From NCBI GenBank assembly GCA_028293745.1, contig JAQGOF010000230.1, positions 1 to 62,575 on the forward strand: a stretch of DNA of 62,575 nt, read 5' to 3'. Both the position numbers and the translations under genes were made by a program. The notes under the pieces were generated by a model that had not been told where the DNA came from, made no database searches, and was given only the letters and a program-made list of their open reading frames with translations. Below, in pieces: positions 33,121-41,643 of this stretch. The first letter of the stretch is position 1. Every line of letters begins with the position of its first letter. The DNA comes from Gammaproteobacteria bacterium (GTDB lineage Bacteria > Pseudomonadota > Gammaproteobacteria > Steroidobacterales > Steroidobacteraceae).

Positions 33121-33653
33121 GGCAGGTCGATCCTGGCGCCCTGCAGGGTGCTCATGGCATGCTCCGAGCGCACTGGAGCCTGGTTGCGCTCAAGCATCGG
33201 ATCGTCATACTCCGGCGAGAGCCACAGAGCGCGCTCCAGGTTGTATCGCGCATCCCAATCTGCGGGATCGCCACGGAGGTCGTCGCGATAGCTCTGCTTT
33301 GCGAGCTCTATCAATGGCATGAACCGCTGGGCCTCTCCCTGGCCGTTCTTCAGCGCTTCACGCATGTTCAGATTTCCCAGGTCGTATAGCGCGGGAAGTC
33401 TGATCTCGTCGCTCGCGTCGAGCAGGGATTTGTAGATTTTCAGGGCGGCCGTGAACTGCCCGGCTCTTGCCAGACTCAGCGCGTGTGCAAGTTGTACCTC
33501 GGGCACTGCGTTATCGACAGCGGAAATATGGGTTGCTGCTATGGCCGAGTTGATGCGTTCGGCCTGATGCAGCCGTAGGCCACACCAGATGGCGAGCGTT
33601 CCGCATGTGGCCGCCACGAGGGCGAATGACATGTGAACTGCGCGGCGTCTCAT
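33117..33653 (-). CDS. mxaK: MxaK-like membrane-anchored TPR-type protein
   Basis: This protein has 178 residues from ATG 33653, which overlaps the mxaC stop (ATGA). An N-terminal membrane segment (about residues 8-27) is followed by helical hairpins, AHALSLARAGQFTAALKIYKSLL and YDLGNLNMREAL, and by WDARYNLERALWL, which look like tetratricopeptide repeats. MxaK is a small, poorly understood assembly factor of methanol dehydrogenase. The call rests mainly on its place between mxaC and mxaL. Confidence 0.7.
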   Translation of the reverse strand: MRRRAVHMSFALVAATCGTLAIWCGLRLHQAERINSAIAATHISAVDNAVPEVQLAHALSLARAGQFTAALKIYKSLLDASDEIRLPALYDLGNLNMREALKNGQGEAQRFMPLIELAKQSYRDDLRGDPADWDARYNLERALWLSPEYDDPMLERNQAPVRSEHAMSTLQGARIDLP

Positions 33654-34663
33654 GTCCAACTCCTCATTGCGAGTGAACGGCCCAGCAGAAGGAGGAGACA
33701 GCAGATCGCCGCCGCAGCGATGAAGCGGCGGCTGAAGTCCTGCCGTGGCACTTGCTCGAGGTAGTCCAGCGGAAAGTTTTGCTGTCGGCCTACGTCCGCC
33801 ACTGCCTTGGCCAGGTCATCGGGCACTTCTGCCTGGTAGGCGCGATAAGGCGTGCGCAATGTTTGAAAGAAGTTATGCAGGGCGATCTCTGGTGCATTCC
33901 CGCCGTCGGGGGCAGTGTTGTCCAGCGTTGGGCTGTTGTAAGAGCGTAAATAGATCCAGTAGAGGGCGATCCTGTTGCGCGCCAGGCCGGCGAGAATCCG
34001 CTGCTGCGTTGGCTCGTCCAGGTAAGCCCCTCCGTCGCAGACCAACAGGATGATCCGGCTGCCTGAATACGCGCGCCGGTCGAACTCGGCTATGGCCGCG
34101 AGCAGTGCGCGGCCGACTTCGGTGTTGGCAAGTCCGCGGCCGATGTCCGCTGCGGCGATTCCCGCCTGGACGACCTCGTCATGTTGGGTGAACGCGACAA
34201 CCGAGAGCGGCTTCGTGCTGAAGAACATCAGCGCAAACCGGTCGTCGGGACGCTGAACCACGAACTTCGCGAGCAGGTCGCGCGCGACCTTTGCTTTCGG
34301 CTGACCCCGTCCCAGGTGGTGCAGTAACAAACTTCTGTCGAGTTTTCGCCAATCGCTGGGCAGCATGTGGTCGTCCATGCTGCGGCTACGGTCCATCAGG
34401 ACGAGGATTTCAGCGCCGCGACCTACGCGCGCCACCTGGGTTTGTGGTTTTCCAAGACCGGCCAGAGCTACGACGATACTGAATATCGTTATGGCGGCGA
34501 GTATCCGCCACAACCAGCCGGCAATCTGACCGAGCGGGTCTCGCGGCAACCACGGGGCGTAGGAGAACGGCAGCGTGTCGCGGCGCCTGCGTAGGAGCGG
34601 TAGCACCGCCAAGGGCAGAAGTAGCAGCACCCATGGATGGGCAAAGTCGAAACTGATGTTCAC
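33650..34663 (-). CDS. mxaC: MxaC-like von Willebrand factor A membrane protein
   Basis: The 337-residue protein starts at GTG 34663 (overlapping the mxaA stop, GTGA). Membrane helices lie near the N-terminus (WVLLLLPLAVLPLL and WRILAAITIFSIVVALAGL), a VWA domain follows, and there is a C-terminal helix (FIAAAAICCLLLLLG). The metal-site serine loop is VLMDRSRSMDD; the third motif is VCDGGAYLDEP. The open frame upstream of 34663 lies within mxaA and was discarded. Its role is inferred from the cluster: assembly or metal loading of a PQQ dehydrogenase. Confidence 0.75.
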   Translation of the reverse strand: MNISFDFAHPWVLLLLPLAVLPLLRRRRDTLPFSYAPWLPRDPLGQIAGWLWRILAAITIFSIVVALAGLGKPQTQVARVGRGAEILVLMDRSRSMDDHMLPSDWRKLDRSLLLHHLGRGQPKAKVARDLLAKFVVQRPDDRFALMFFSTKPLSVVAFTQHDEVVQAGIAAADIGRGLANTEVGRALLAAIAEFDRRAYSGSRIILLVCDGGAYLDEPTQQRILAGLARNRIALYWIYLRSYNSPTLDNTAPDGGNAPEIALHNFFQTLRTPYRAYQAEVPDDLAKAVADVGRQQNFPLDYLEQVPRQDFSRRFIAAAAICCLLLLLGRSLAMRSWT

Positions 34664-35628
34664 CGTTCGTGCCGCTTTTCTATATGTCGGAGGGTGGTGC
34701 AGAGGGTGCGGAGGGGCCACGTGGCTGACCCGGTGTGAACCGCAACGCTGGTGCCTGCTCCGAAAAACCGCAGGCTGGATTCCACGTAGAACTGCTCGAT
34801 TGCTGCTCGCAGGGGTTCGAAGTGCGGCGCCTGCTTGAACAACGCGGGCAGAGTACTGAGCTGCAGGGCGCGTCCCGCTGTCGTGTCGAACGCCCGGTGC
34901 AACGCCAGCCATGCCGTTTCATTGTCATCGCCGCTGCGCCGGATCGCGCGCAGTGCCCGTGCGAACGGCTGGTTTGCGGTGGCGCGGAGGGATCGCAACA
35001 ACCACCATGCGAGCCAAATCACAACGGTCAGTGCGAACGCGCCTGACCAGATCTCAAGCTGCTGCCGCAGCGCACGTGTTGGAAGTGTTGGGGCGGGGTG
35101 ATCGGGGCGCAGTTCCTGCAGCCCGCCTTTCGCGAACGCTGCGCGGGGTGTCAGCGGAGCGATACTGATGGGCCATTCGGACACCGCCAGCACGTCGTTG
35201 CCGGTTTTCGACTTAAGTGTCACCGATGGGAGGTTGACCGTCATCAATGCCTGCGGGGCGTTGATGAGCTGATAGTCGATCGCCAGCCAGTGATGTCCGC
35301 CCTCCGCCAGTTCGATTCGCGACGATCGCCGGGCGAACCAAAGACCCGCGCGCTCCGCGGGCGGCAATGCCGCTGGATCAAAGTTGTGACCTGCGGATTG
35401 GAGGAGAATGCGTTGGGTCAGTGTGTCGCCCAGGACGTAGCCGAAGGGACGGGGTTGTTGGACGATCGCCGTTGAGGCCGCCGCGTTGGCGCGTGCGATT
35501 GCGGAGGCAGCGGGCGCGAGGGCCGACGCCGTCGTGGGCGTGGCGGACGCATGGGCGTGCAGCAAACAACTCGCCAAGGCCATCACGGCACACAGCCGCT
35601 GCCGCGTCGAGGTGCGAAGGCCTCCCAT
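34660..35628 (-). CDS. mxaA: MxaA-like periplasmic/membrane assembly protein
   Basis: This protein has 322 residues from ATG 35628, whose first base is shared with the mxaS stop (TAATG). It has a signal peptide (LCAVMALASCLLHAHASA), then the stretch VQQPRPFGYVLGDTLTQRILL, which resembles the MxaA N-terminal beta domain. A membrane helix lies around residues 212-230 (LEIWSGAFALTVVIWLAWWLL), followed by a helical cytoplasmic tail. In methylotrophs MxaA is needed for active, calcium-loaded methanol dehydrogenase. Confidence 0.75.
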   Translation of the reverse strand: MGGLRTSTRQRLCAVMALASCLLHAHASATPTTASALAPAASAIARANAAASTAIVQQPRPFGYVLGDTLTQRILLQSAGHNFDPAALPPAERAGLWFARRSSRIELAEGGHHWLAIDYQLINAPQALMTVNLPSVTLKSKTGNDVLAVSEWPISIAPLTPRAAFAKGGLQELRPDHPAPTLPTRALRQQLEIWSGAFALTVVIWLAWWLLRSLRATANQPFARALRAIRRSGDDNETAWLALHRAFDTTAGRALQLSTLPALFKQAPHFEPLRAAIEQFYVESSLRFFGAGTSVAVHTGSATWPLRTLCTTLRHIEKRHER

Positions 35629-36482
35629 TACGCCGCAACCTCGAAAAAGTATTGCGACATGGCTTCGCTGTCGAAGTGGCCGATGACGTAAAACGGGCGC
35701 ATCGCGCGCGCCGCGAATACCTGATTCAGCTCTCTGCGCCGCGCATTGGCTGATTCCCGCCATTTTTCGCGCATGCGCGGTCGCATCCACAAGGTACGTT
35801 GTGTGCCCGATTCCATGTCGCGAAGCTGCGCCAGACCATCGTGGGTTGGGGGCTCAACTTCCGCGGCGTCCCAGATGACCACGGGGACCACAAAAGATTG
35901 CACCAGCGAGTCAAGCGCGGCGTTCATGCCGGCGAGAGGCCAATGGAAGTCCGAGACCAGAAATACCAACCCTCGCCGTCCGGCAAGATGCTGGATTGAG
36001 TCTTGCAGCCCCGCCGCATCTCCGGCCTCCCCACTGCAAGTTCGCAGCAGCTTGGCCATGGTATCCCCCATGCCGCGGCTCACCATAGCGGGGACGAACA
36101 GGTCGGTTCGCTCGCGCGAATCGAAAGCCAACATGCCGAGTGCATCGCCGACCTTGAATGTACTTTGGCCCAGCGCCTCGATGAACTCGGCTGCGACATC
36201 CAACTTCCTGCGCCGCGAGCCGAAACCCATCGACGCAGAGACATCGACCACCGCGTGCACTGGGATGCTGGCCTGTTGACGATTGACTCGCACCAACCAC
36301 TCTTGCTGGATGTTCCTCAGGCTGGCGCGTAGATCCAGACGCCTTGGATCTGGCCGGTCGTAAAGACGCATGTGCGAGACGAATTCCTGTCCCGCACCCA
36401 GGCTGGAACCGCGGTGCGAACCGGGCCGCCATCCTCCGATGCGTTGTGGCAATCGATAGTGGAACTCGCGGTGCTCGCTCAC
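35628..36482 (-). CDS. mxaS: MxaS-like DUF58 / VWA protein
   Basis: This 284-residue protein has the DUF58 start (RGSSLGAGQEF, then YDRPDPRRLDLRASLRN) and a VWA-like part with an intact DxSxS (AVVDVSASMGFG) and LVFLVSDFHWPL. No membrane segment is seen. DUF58 proteins are usual partners of MoxR ATPases, and the mxaR homologue lies 17 bases upstream. The start is a GTG at 36482. It is probably part of a MoxR-VWA chaperone system acting on a periplasmic dehydrogenase. Confidence 0.78.
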   Translation of the reverse strand: MSEHREFHYRLPQRIGGWRPGSHRGSSLGAGQEFVSHMRLYDRPDPRRLDLRASLRNIQQEWLVRVNRQQASIPVHAVVDVSASMGFGSRRRKLDVAAEFIEALGQSTFKVGDALGMLAFDSRERTDLFVPAMVSRGMGDTMAKLLRTCSGEAGDAAGLQDSIQHLAGRRGLVFLVSDFHWPLAGMNAALDSLVQSFVVPVVIWDAAEVEPPTHDGLAQLRDMESGTQRTLWMRPRMREKWRESANARRRELNQVFAARAMRPFYVIGHFDSEAMSQYFFEVAA

Positions 36483-36499
36483 GGCTATCTCGCTTACCG

Positions 36500-37519
36500 T
36501 TACCTTGGAGTGGGGACCTTCTCGAGGATTTGCGTGATGAGGTCATCGGCGAGCTGAGCGCGGCGTAGCTCATAGACAGGTGTGAAGAAAATCCGGTGGC
36601 CCAATGCCGGCTGAGCCATCGCCCGAATATCGTCCGGTGTCAGGTACGTACGTCCCGCCAGCCATGCGACCACTCTGGCCGTACGGGTGAGTGCCATCAT
36701 TCCGCGGGGACTTGCTCCTGCGAGGATCAGTCTCTCCATGTCGACACCCTCCAGTCGTATCCCCAAGTCCTGTGGCGCATGCGTTGCATCCCACAGATCC
36801 AGAACGTAACGCTCGAGGGTCTCGCTGGCCTTGACGGTGCGCTGGATGGCAGCACCCACCTGGTTCAATTTTTGCCAGTCCAGGATTTCGGGCGCGACTC
36901 GTTCCAGGAGCTCATCGACGTCGTGGAAGGCGGGGTCAAAAACGAGCTGGCGGCGAATCGCGGTCTCGCTGGGAGTCGGCATCCGCAGCTCGAGCATGAA
37001 TCGGTCGCGGGCTGCAGAGGCCAGCTCGAAGGTCTCTTCTTTCTCGACGCGGTTACGATCAGCGAACACCGTCATATGCGGGAAACGATGCTCGCGGTTG
37101 AACGCGGACACGGTGCGCTCGGCCATTGCCCGCAGAAGGAGCGATTGCACCTGAGGACGCGCGCGGTTGATCTCGTTGAAGAAGAACGTAGCGAGGCGCT
37201 CTCCGTGACGAAGCAGCGGCCCCGGTTCTATGCGCGGCTTACCCTCAGCATCGACGTACGTGTGATAGACCAGATCGCCAGGCATGAGATCTACCGTGCC
37301 TTCGACGCGCTCGAAATCGCCACCGATCGCACGCGCAAACGCCCGCAGAATAGTCGTCTTCCCAACGCCCACATCGCCTTCGAGAAGGACATGTCCGCGT
37401 GCAAATATTGCCACGTTGATCAGCCTGACTGTGGGCTGCTGGCCGACGATGGCTTTGGAGACCTCTTCCTCCACGCGAAGCGCGCGGACCCGCCAATCTT
37501 CCAGCTGCTCATCTGTCAT
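36500..37519 (-). CDS. mxaR: MoxR-family AAA+ ATPase (MxaR)
   Basis: This 339-residue AAA_3 ATPase heads mxaRSACKL. Walker A is GDVGVGKTT (residues 48-56), and the MoxR signature DLMPGDLVYH follows. The Walker B position reads FFFNEINRARPQVQ, with Asn115 where an Asp is usual, followed by Glu116. The sensor-like ADRNRVE and the lid domain end VYELRRAQLADDLI are present. MoxR ATPases act as chaperones together with VWA proteins for enzyme complex assembly. The 101-base gap before DUF748 (37520-37620) must hold the operon promoter. Confidence 0.82.
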   Translation of the reverse strand: MTDEQLEDWRVRALRVEEEVSKAIVGQQPTVRLINVAIFARGHVLLEGDVGVGKTTILRAFARAIGGDFERVEGTVDLMPGDLVYHTYVDAEGKPRIEPGPLLRHGERLATFFFNEINRARPQVQSLLLRAMAERTVSAFNREHRFPHMTVFADRNRVEKEETFELASAARDRFMLELRMPTPSETAIRRQLVFDPAFHDVDELLERVAPEILDWQKLNQVGAAIQRTVKASETLERYVLDLWDATHAPQDLGIRLEGVDMERLILAGASPRGMMALTRTARVVAWLAGRTYLTPDDIRAMAQPALGHRIFFTPVYELRRAQLADDLITQILEKVPTPR

Positions 37520-37620
37520 CGCTGAATTCTACGCCCTGGTGCTGAGCGCAAGCGTCGCGATTGCGTGACAGCGGCGTATGCACGCGCGCGCGCTGGTGCG
37601 CCGATCTCGGAGCAGTTGCG

Positions 37621-40600
37621 CTACTTGAGAGCCAACTCGACGCGCACTTTGTCCTTGTCTGCTGCGTCTTTGGGTGCACTGCCGATGACGAAGACACGCG
37701 ACGGGTCGATCTCTGTACCTACCAGCAACACGTCCTGGATGGCGCGCGCCCGGTGCTTTCCCAGTATCTGCAGCTCGTTGTCGGAGACGGGCATTTTTTG
37801 CAGCAGCGCCGCTTCGAGCTCGGCATTGGCCGCGCCGAAATCCGGTGGCTGATCCTTTTTCTTGCCAGCGGCTTCGATCTCTTTCGCGAGATCGGGCAGG
37901 GGCGCGTTCTTGCCAAGGTCGGCCCGATAGAGTGCAACGAGGAGGTGGTAGCGTTGTGCTGGATCGGTCAGCGCGGGATCCGATGGCGGTGGCGCATCCA
38001 TTATCGCCGACACCGGTGAGCCGGAATCAGCCGACGCGTCACTTTGCGCGGGCCGCGATGACGAAGCGGCTAATGCAGCACCCGCAGACTCAGCGCCAGC
38101 TGCTGAGCCCTTTGGTTTTCCGCTCGCGCCGGCGGTGTTGGTCGTGGCGCGCGCTTTACCCCGCTTGTTTCCGCCGGCCCGATCCTGACTCAGGGCCAGC
38201 AGCCGCATGTTCAAATGGGCGGTGGCGAGGCCGGTCCGGTCGAGGTCGGGCGAGTAAGCGACGGGCACGTCGAGCTCGAGCTTCTCTTTTTCCTTGAGTG
38301 CCTTGACAAGCGCGCTGAGTTTGTCGTGCTCCGCGGGCTCGAGTACGGCGCTCCCCGGCTGGAAGTCGATGTAGTTCATTTGCTCGCCGCCGCCGAACAG
38401 CCGCCCGAGCATTGCAAACGGTGCGGTGGCGACTTTGACCAACAGGTTGACGACGGCCTTCCAGATGAGCGGTGCGATTTTGAACTGCGGATCGTCCAGG
38501 CTGCCGGTCACGGGCAAGTCCACGTCGATGACGCCGTTGCGATCCTTTAGCAGCGCGACTGCAATTTTTATCGGCAGCTTGATTGCGTCGGGGCTCTCGA
38601 CTCGTTCGCCGAGCTCGAGTTGATCGATCACAAATTTATGGGCCGCCGTCAGCTGGCGGTTTTCGATCTTGTAGTCGATGTCGACCGACAGCTTACCTTT
38701 TTCGATCTTGTACCCGGCGAAGCGACCGGAGTAGGGGGTGACGCTCGTGAGCTCCACGCCCTTGAAGCTCATCTTGATGTCGCTGTATGTCGTGGCCGCC
38801 AGAGGGTTGGTTTCGCCCCAGATATGTACGGGAGCGTAGCGGTCAACCTTGCCTTTCAGTTCGACCTTCGCACGTGAGCGCGGGTTCGAGGAGAGTCCGA
38901 GGATAGAGCCGTTGAGCGTTTGGATTCCGACGGCGAAGTGGGGCTGGATCCAGAGGTCGGCGTAATTGGCGGAACCGTCCTCGATGTTGATGGCGTCAAT
39001 GGCAATCGCCATTGCACCGTCGTTCGACGGCGCAGCAGGGGCAGGTGTTGACTTGCCTCGGCGGTGGCCTTTGGAATCAGGGTGGGCGGCTGCGCGCGCC
39101 GTAGTTGCCGAGGTGTCCTTCGAGGTCGGGCGAGCCGCTGCCGTCGCTGGGGCGCCGCCGACGGAGATAGCCGCGTGCGCACCGGCGGAATCTGGTGCGC
39201 CGGTTGCGACCGCTACGACCGGGTCCGTCGAAGCCGCGCCGTTTGCGTTTGCCGATGCTTCGCCAGAGGGCGGCGTTCGCGAGTTTGCGGCGGCGTCCGC
39301 AGGCGCGGCTGTGCCCTGTGGTGTGCCAGCCGTCGCCGGTGCCGCATTGCCACCGCGCCCACTCAATACCCTCTTCACATTAGTCGACCGATCCGACTCG
39401 ATGATCACGCGCGCGTACGGCGCGTGGGCAATGATGTTTTTGATGTGGAGGCTTGCGGACTTTGACGGGTCGGACAGGTTTGACTGGTAGTCGATACCCG
39501 CAACCTGCAGTCGCTCGAACTTGATGAAGTCGCGCTTCAAGTCGTTGTCAATGGTGCGTAGTTTCGCGAGATCCACCTCACCGGTGACAGCAAGGTGACC
39601 GTCTGCGGCGCGTTCGGCATTGAGCTTGGTCGACAGGAGCCCGTTGCGAAGAGTCATCGCCGTCCGCTCGGCGATGTAGGGTTGGAACATGATCAAGTCG
39701 AGATTGGTGAGATCGGCCTGGCCCTTCATTGCCGTGAGGTCGGGTGAGAGGTCCGCTTTCGCTTCGAGCTTGCCTTCGCCGTTGATCTTCGTGGACATCA
39801 CGACGGCAACAGGTGTGCTGCGCGCGGTGGTGAAGCCGTTGACGTGGATGGCCACATCATCGAGGCGCATCGACACTGCAGGTGAGGGGTGTCGGTCTTC
39901 AGCAGAGATCTTCAGATTGTCGAGCGCGATGTCGGGTACCGAGACGACCCACACGGCCGCGTCAGGGGCGGACGGCGGTGCCGTCGTGCCGGCCGGCGTG
40001 CCACTCGGCGCTACCAACTCCATCAGGTTGACCGCGGCACCCCCAGCCCCAGGTGCCCAAGCACGCACCTCGCCACCCGCAAGGTGCACGCTCCCAACAT
40101 CAATCGTATGTTTCGCGACGTCAGCGCGCGTATCGTGGACCTCGATTCGTGCAAGCTTGACGTAGTCTTGTGTTGCGCCCTTGGGACGTACGCCGAGATC
40201 GGTGACGGTCACCTCGTGGACATTGACCGCGAGCCCCTTGGGCGTTGTCGCGGTCGTGAAGTCGTAGTCGCCAGCGATCGAAATGACGCCGGAAGGCAAT
40301 TCGAAGCGCACGCTGTCGCGGACGTAGTTCCAAATCGTCTGCGCCTGCAGGTTCGCAACTTCGAACTGTCCGTGCGACGCAAGCGGCAAGGAACTCACTG
40401 ACCCGGACCAGCTAAATCGCTCACCCGCGTCCGACGCACCGCTCAGCGCGTACGTGCCACTATCCTTACCAACCGTACTGAAGTTGCGCAGGTCAAACGT
40501 AATCGGTGTGATCTCGGTGCGGAATTCGCTGGGATGCGCTCGGTCTTCGAACGCGACATTGCCACCCTGAACGCGGAAGTGATTGATGAAGAGCCGCAAC

Positions 40601-41031
40601 GGCCGCGGATTCGGTTGCGGTTGTGCCTCGGGGGAGGGCGGCAGCGCGAGTTCGCTCAAGTTCAGCGTGCCATCGGTCTTGATCAAGGCCCGCACGAAGG
40701 GTTGTTCGAGCAGGATCGACTCGAAGTCCGGCCCCCTTCGCCACACGCTCGCAACGGTCACGTCCACGAGCAGATGTCGAAACGACAGCATCGGCTGCCC
40801 TTCTGCGTCGGGCAGTGCGAAATCACGCAAGTCCAGTCGAAGCGTGTACGGATTGAACCGGACGTCACCGATAGCGGCGTTCCGGTGGTAGTTCTTAGTG
40901 ACGAAGTCATGCACGCCCGATCGGATCAGGCGTGGAACCAGGAAAAACCCAAGGAGGGTGTACAGAAGGACGAGGACCAGCGCAGGCAGCGCAATCCAAA
41001 GCAGCAGGCGTCGAGTGCGGACCGAAATCAT
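37621..41031 (-). CDS. Large AsmA-like DUF748 envelope protein
   Basis: This protein has 1136 residues from ATG 41031. An N-terminal membrane anchor (LLLWIALPALVLVLLYTLLGFFL) is followed by the DUF748 start IGDVRFNPYTLRLDLRDFALPDAEG. Long beta-rich AsmA-type repeats come next. A low-complexity Ala/Thr/Gly linker of about 120 residues interrupts the middle, and another Ala/Ser-rich stretch lies near residue 1000. The part beginning YIDFQPGSAVLEPAEHDKL and the C-terminal RARAIQDVLLVGTEIDPSRVFV resemble an OmpA-like segment. Such proteins are thought to bridge inner and outer membranes and move phospholipids, but the role of this one is unproven. Confidence 0.85.
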   Translation of the reverse strand: MISVRTRRLLLWIALPALVLVLLYTLLGFFLVPRLIRSGVHDFVTKNYHRNAAIGDVRFNPYTLRLDLRDFALPDAEGQPMLSFRHLLVDVTVASVWRRGPDFESILLEQPFVRALIKTDGTLNLSELALPPSPEAQPQPNPRPLRLFINHFRVQGGNVAFEDRAHPSEFRTEITPITFDLRNFSTVGKDSGTYALSGASDAGERFSWSGSVSSLPLASHGQFEVANLQAQTIWNYVRDSVRFELPSGVISIAGDYDFTTATTPKGLAVNVHEVTVTDLGVRPKGATQDYVKLARIEVHDTRADVAKHTIDVGSVHLAGGEVRAWAPGAGGAAVNLMELVAPSGTPAGTTAPPSAPDAAVWVVSVPDIALDNLKISAEDRHPSPAVSMRLDDVAIHVNGFTTARSTPVAVVMSTKINGEGKLEAKADLSPDLTAMKGQADLTNLDLIMFQPYIAERTAMTLRNGLLSTKLNAERAADGHLAVTGEVDLAKLRTIDNDLKRDFIKFERLQVAGIDYQSNLSDPSKSASLHIKNIIAHAPYARVIIESDRSTNVKRVLSGRGGNAAPATAGTPQGTAAPADAAANSRTPPSGEASANANGAASTDPVVAVATGAPDSAGAHAAISVGGAPATAAARPTSKDTSATTARAAAHPDSKGHRRGKSTPAPAAPSNDGAMAIAIDAINIEDGSANYADLWIQPHFAVGIQTLNGSILGLSSNPRSRAKVELKGKVDRYAPVHIWGETNPLAATTYSDIKMSFKGVELTSVTPYSGRFAGYKIEKGKLSVDIDYKIENRQLTAAHKFVIDQLELGERVESPDAIKLPIKIAVALLKDRNGVIDVDLPVTGSLDDPQFKIAPLIWKAVVNLLVKVATAPFAMLGRLFGGGEQMNYIDFQPGSAVLEPAEHDKLSALVKALKEKEKLELDVPVAYSPDLDRTGLATAHLNMRLLALSQDRAGGNKRGKARATTNTAGASGKPKGSAAGAESAGAALAASSSRPAQSDASADSGSPVSAIMDAPPPSDPALTDPAQRYHLLVALYRADLGKNAPLPDLAKEIEAAGKKKDQPPDFGAANAELEAALLQKMPVSDNELQILGKHRARAIQDVLLVGTEIDPSRVFVIGSAPKDAADKDKVRVELALK

Positions 41032-41050
41032 GGTCCGCACTTTATGCCAG

Positions 41051-41584
41051 TCAGGCCAGTCGGAGGAACTCCTCGAGTCGTTCCAGGCCCTCGTTGAAGG
41101 CGCGCAGCTCGTCTTCGCTGAGACACGAGAGCAGGGCGCGTTCGCGCTCGAGAGCGAGTGGCACGAGTTCCGCGTAGATCGCCCGCCCCTCTTTCGTCAG
41201 GCTCAGTTCCATTTCACGGCGGTCGTCGGCATTGGATGTCCGCTCGATCAGTCCACGCTTGACCAGGTGCGCGATTGCTCGGCTGACACGCGTCTTGTGC
41301 ATGCGTGTGCTGTCGGCGACCTGCTGAGCGGTGCAGCTCCAGGCGGGCCCGACCGTCACGATGACGCGCCATTCCGGGATCTCCAGGTCGAAGCGCCGCT
41401 TGTAGACGTCGGACAGATGTTCGCTCACGCCAGTAGCCAGACGGTTGAGGCGGAAAGGGGTGAAGTTCGTCAAGAGCAGGGCGGGTGTGGGGATGGCGCG
41501 GGCAGCGATTTCGTCGGCGAAGATTTCACTTCGGACGCTCACCGCGCTGGCTCCGGCGAACAGGGTGTCGAATCGGGCGGCCAC
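41051..41584 (-). CDS. MarR-family transcriptional regulator
   Basis: This protein has 177 residues from GTG 41584, preceded by TAAGGAGA. It has a winged helix-turn-helix: IPEWRVIVTVG, TAQQVADSTRMHKTRVSRAIAHLVKRGLIERTSNADDRREMELSLTKEG (in parts). The C-terminal dimer helix follows. It is divergent from hmgA-fahA with 59 bases between, which contain a perfect 14-base palindrome. It is most simply a homogentisate- or aromatic-responsive repressor of that operon, and possibly of itself. The ligand is inferred. Confidence 0.9.
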   Translation of the reverse strand: MAARFDTLFAGASAVSVRSEIFADEIAARAIPTPALLLTNFTPFRLNRLATGVSEHLSDVYKRRFDLEIPEWRVIVTVGPAWSCTAQQVADSTRMHKTRVSRAIAHLVKRGLIERTSNADDRREMELSLTKEGRAIYAELVPLALERERALLSCLSEDELRAFNEGLERLEEFLRLA

Positions 41585-41601
41585 TATCGTCTCCTTATAA
41601 G

Positions 41602-41615
41602 GTTGCGCGCGCAAC
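41602..41615. promoter_or_regulatory. Perfect palindrome, candidate MarR operator for hmgA
   Basis: GTTGCGCGCGCAAC reads the same on both strands. It lies in the 59-base gap between the divergent MarR gene (start 41584) and hmgA (start 41644), where a MarR dimer would block both promoters. No second copy was noticed in the window. Confidence 0.6.
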
Positions 41616-41643
41616 TAATGTGCGATGTGCGAAAATGGTTCTT

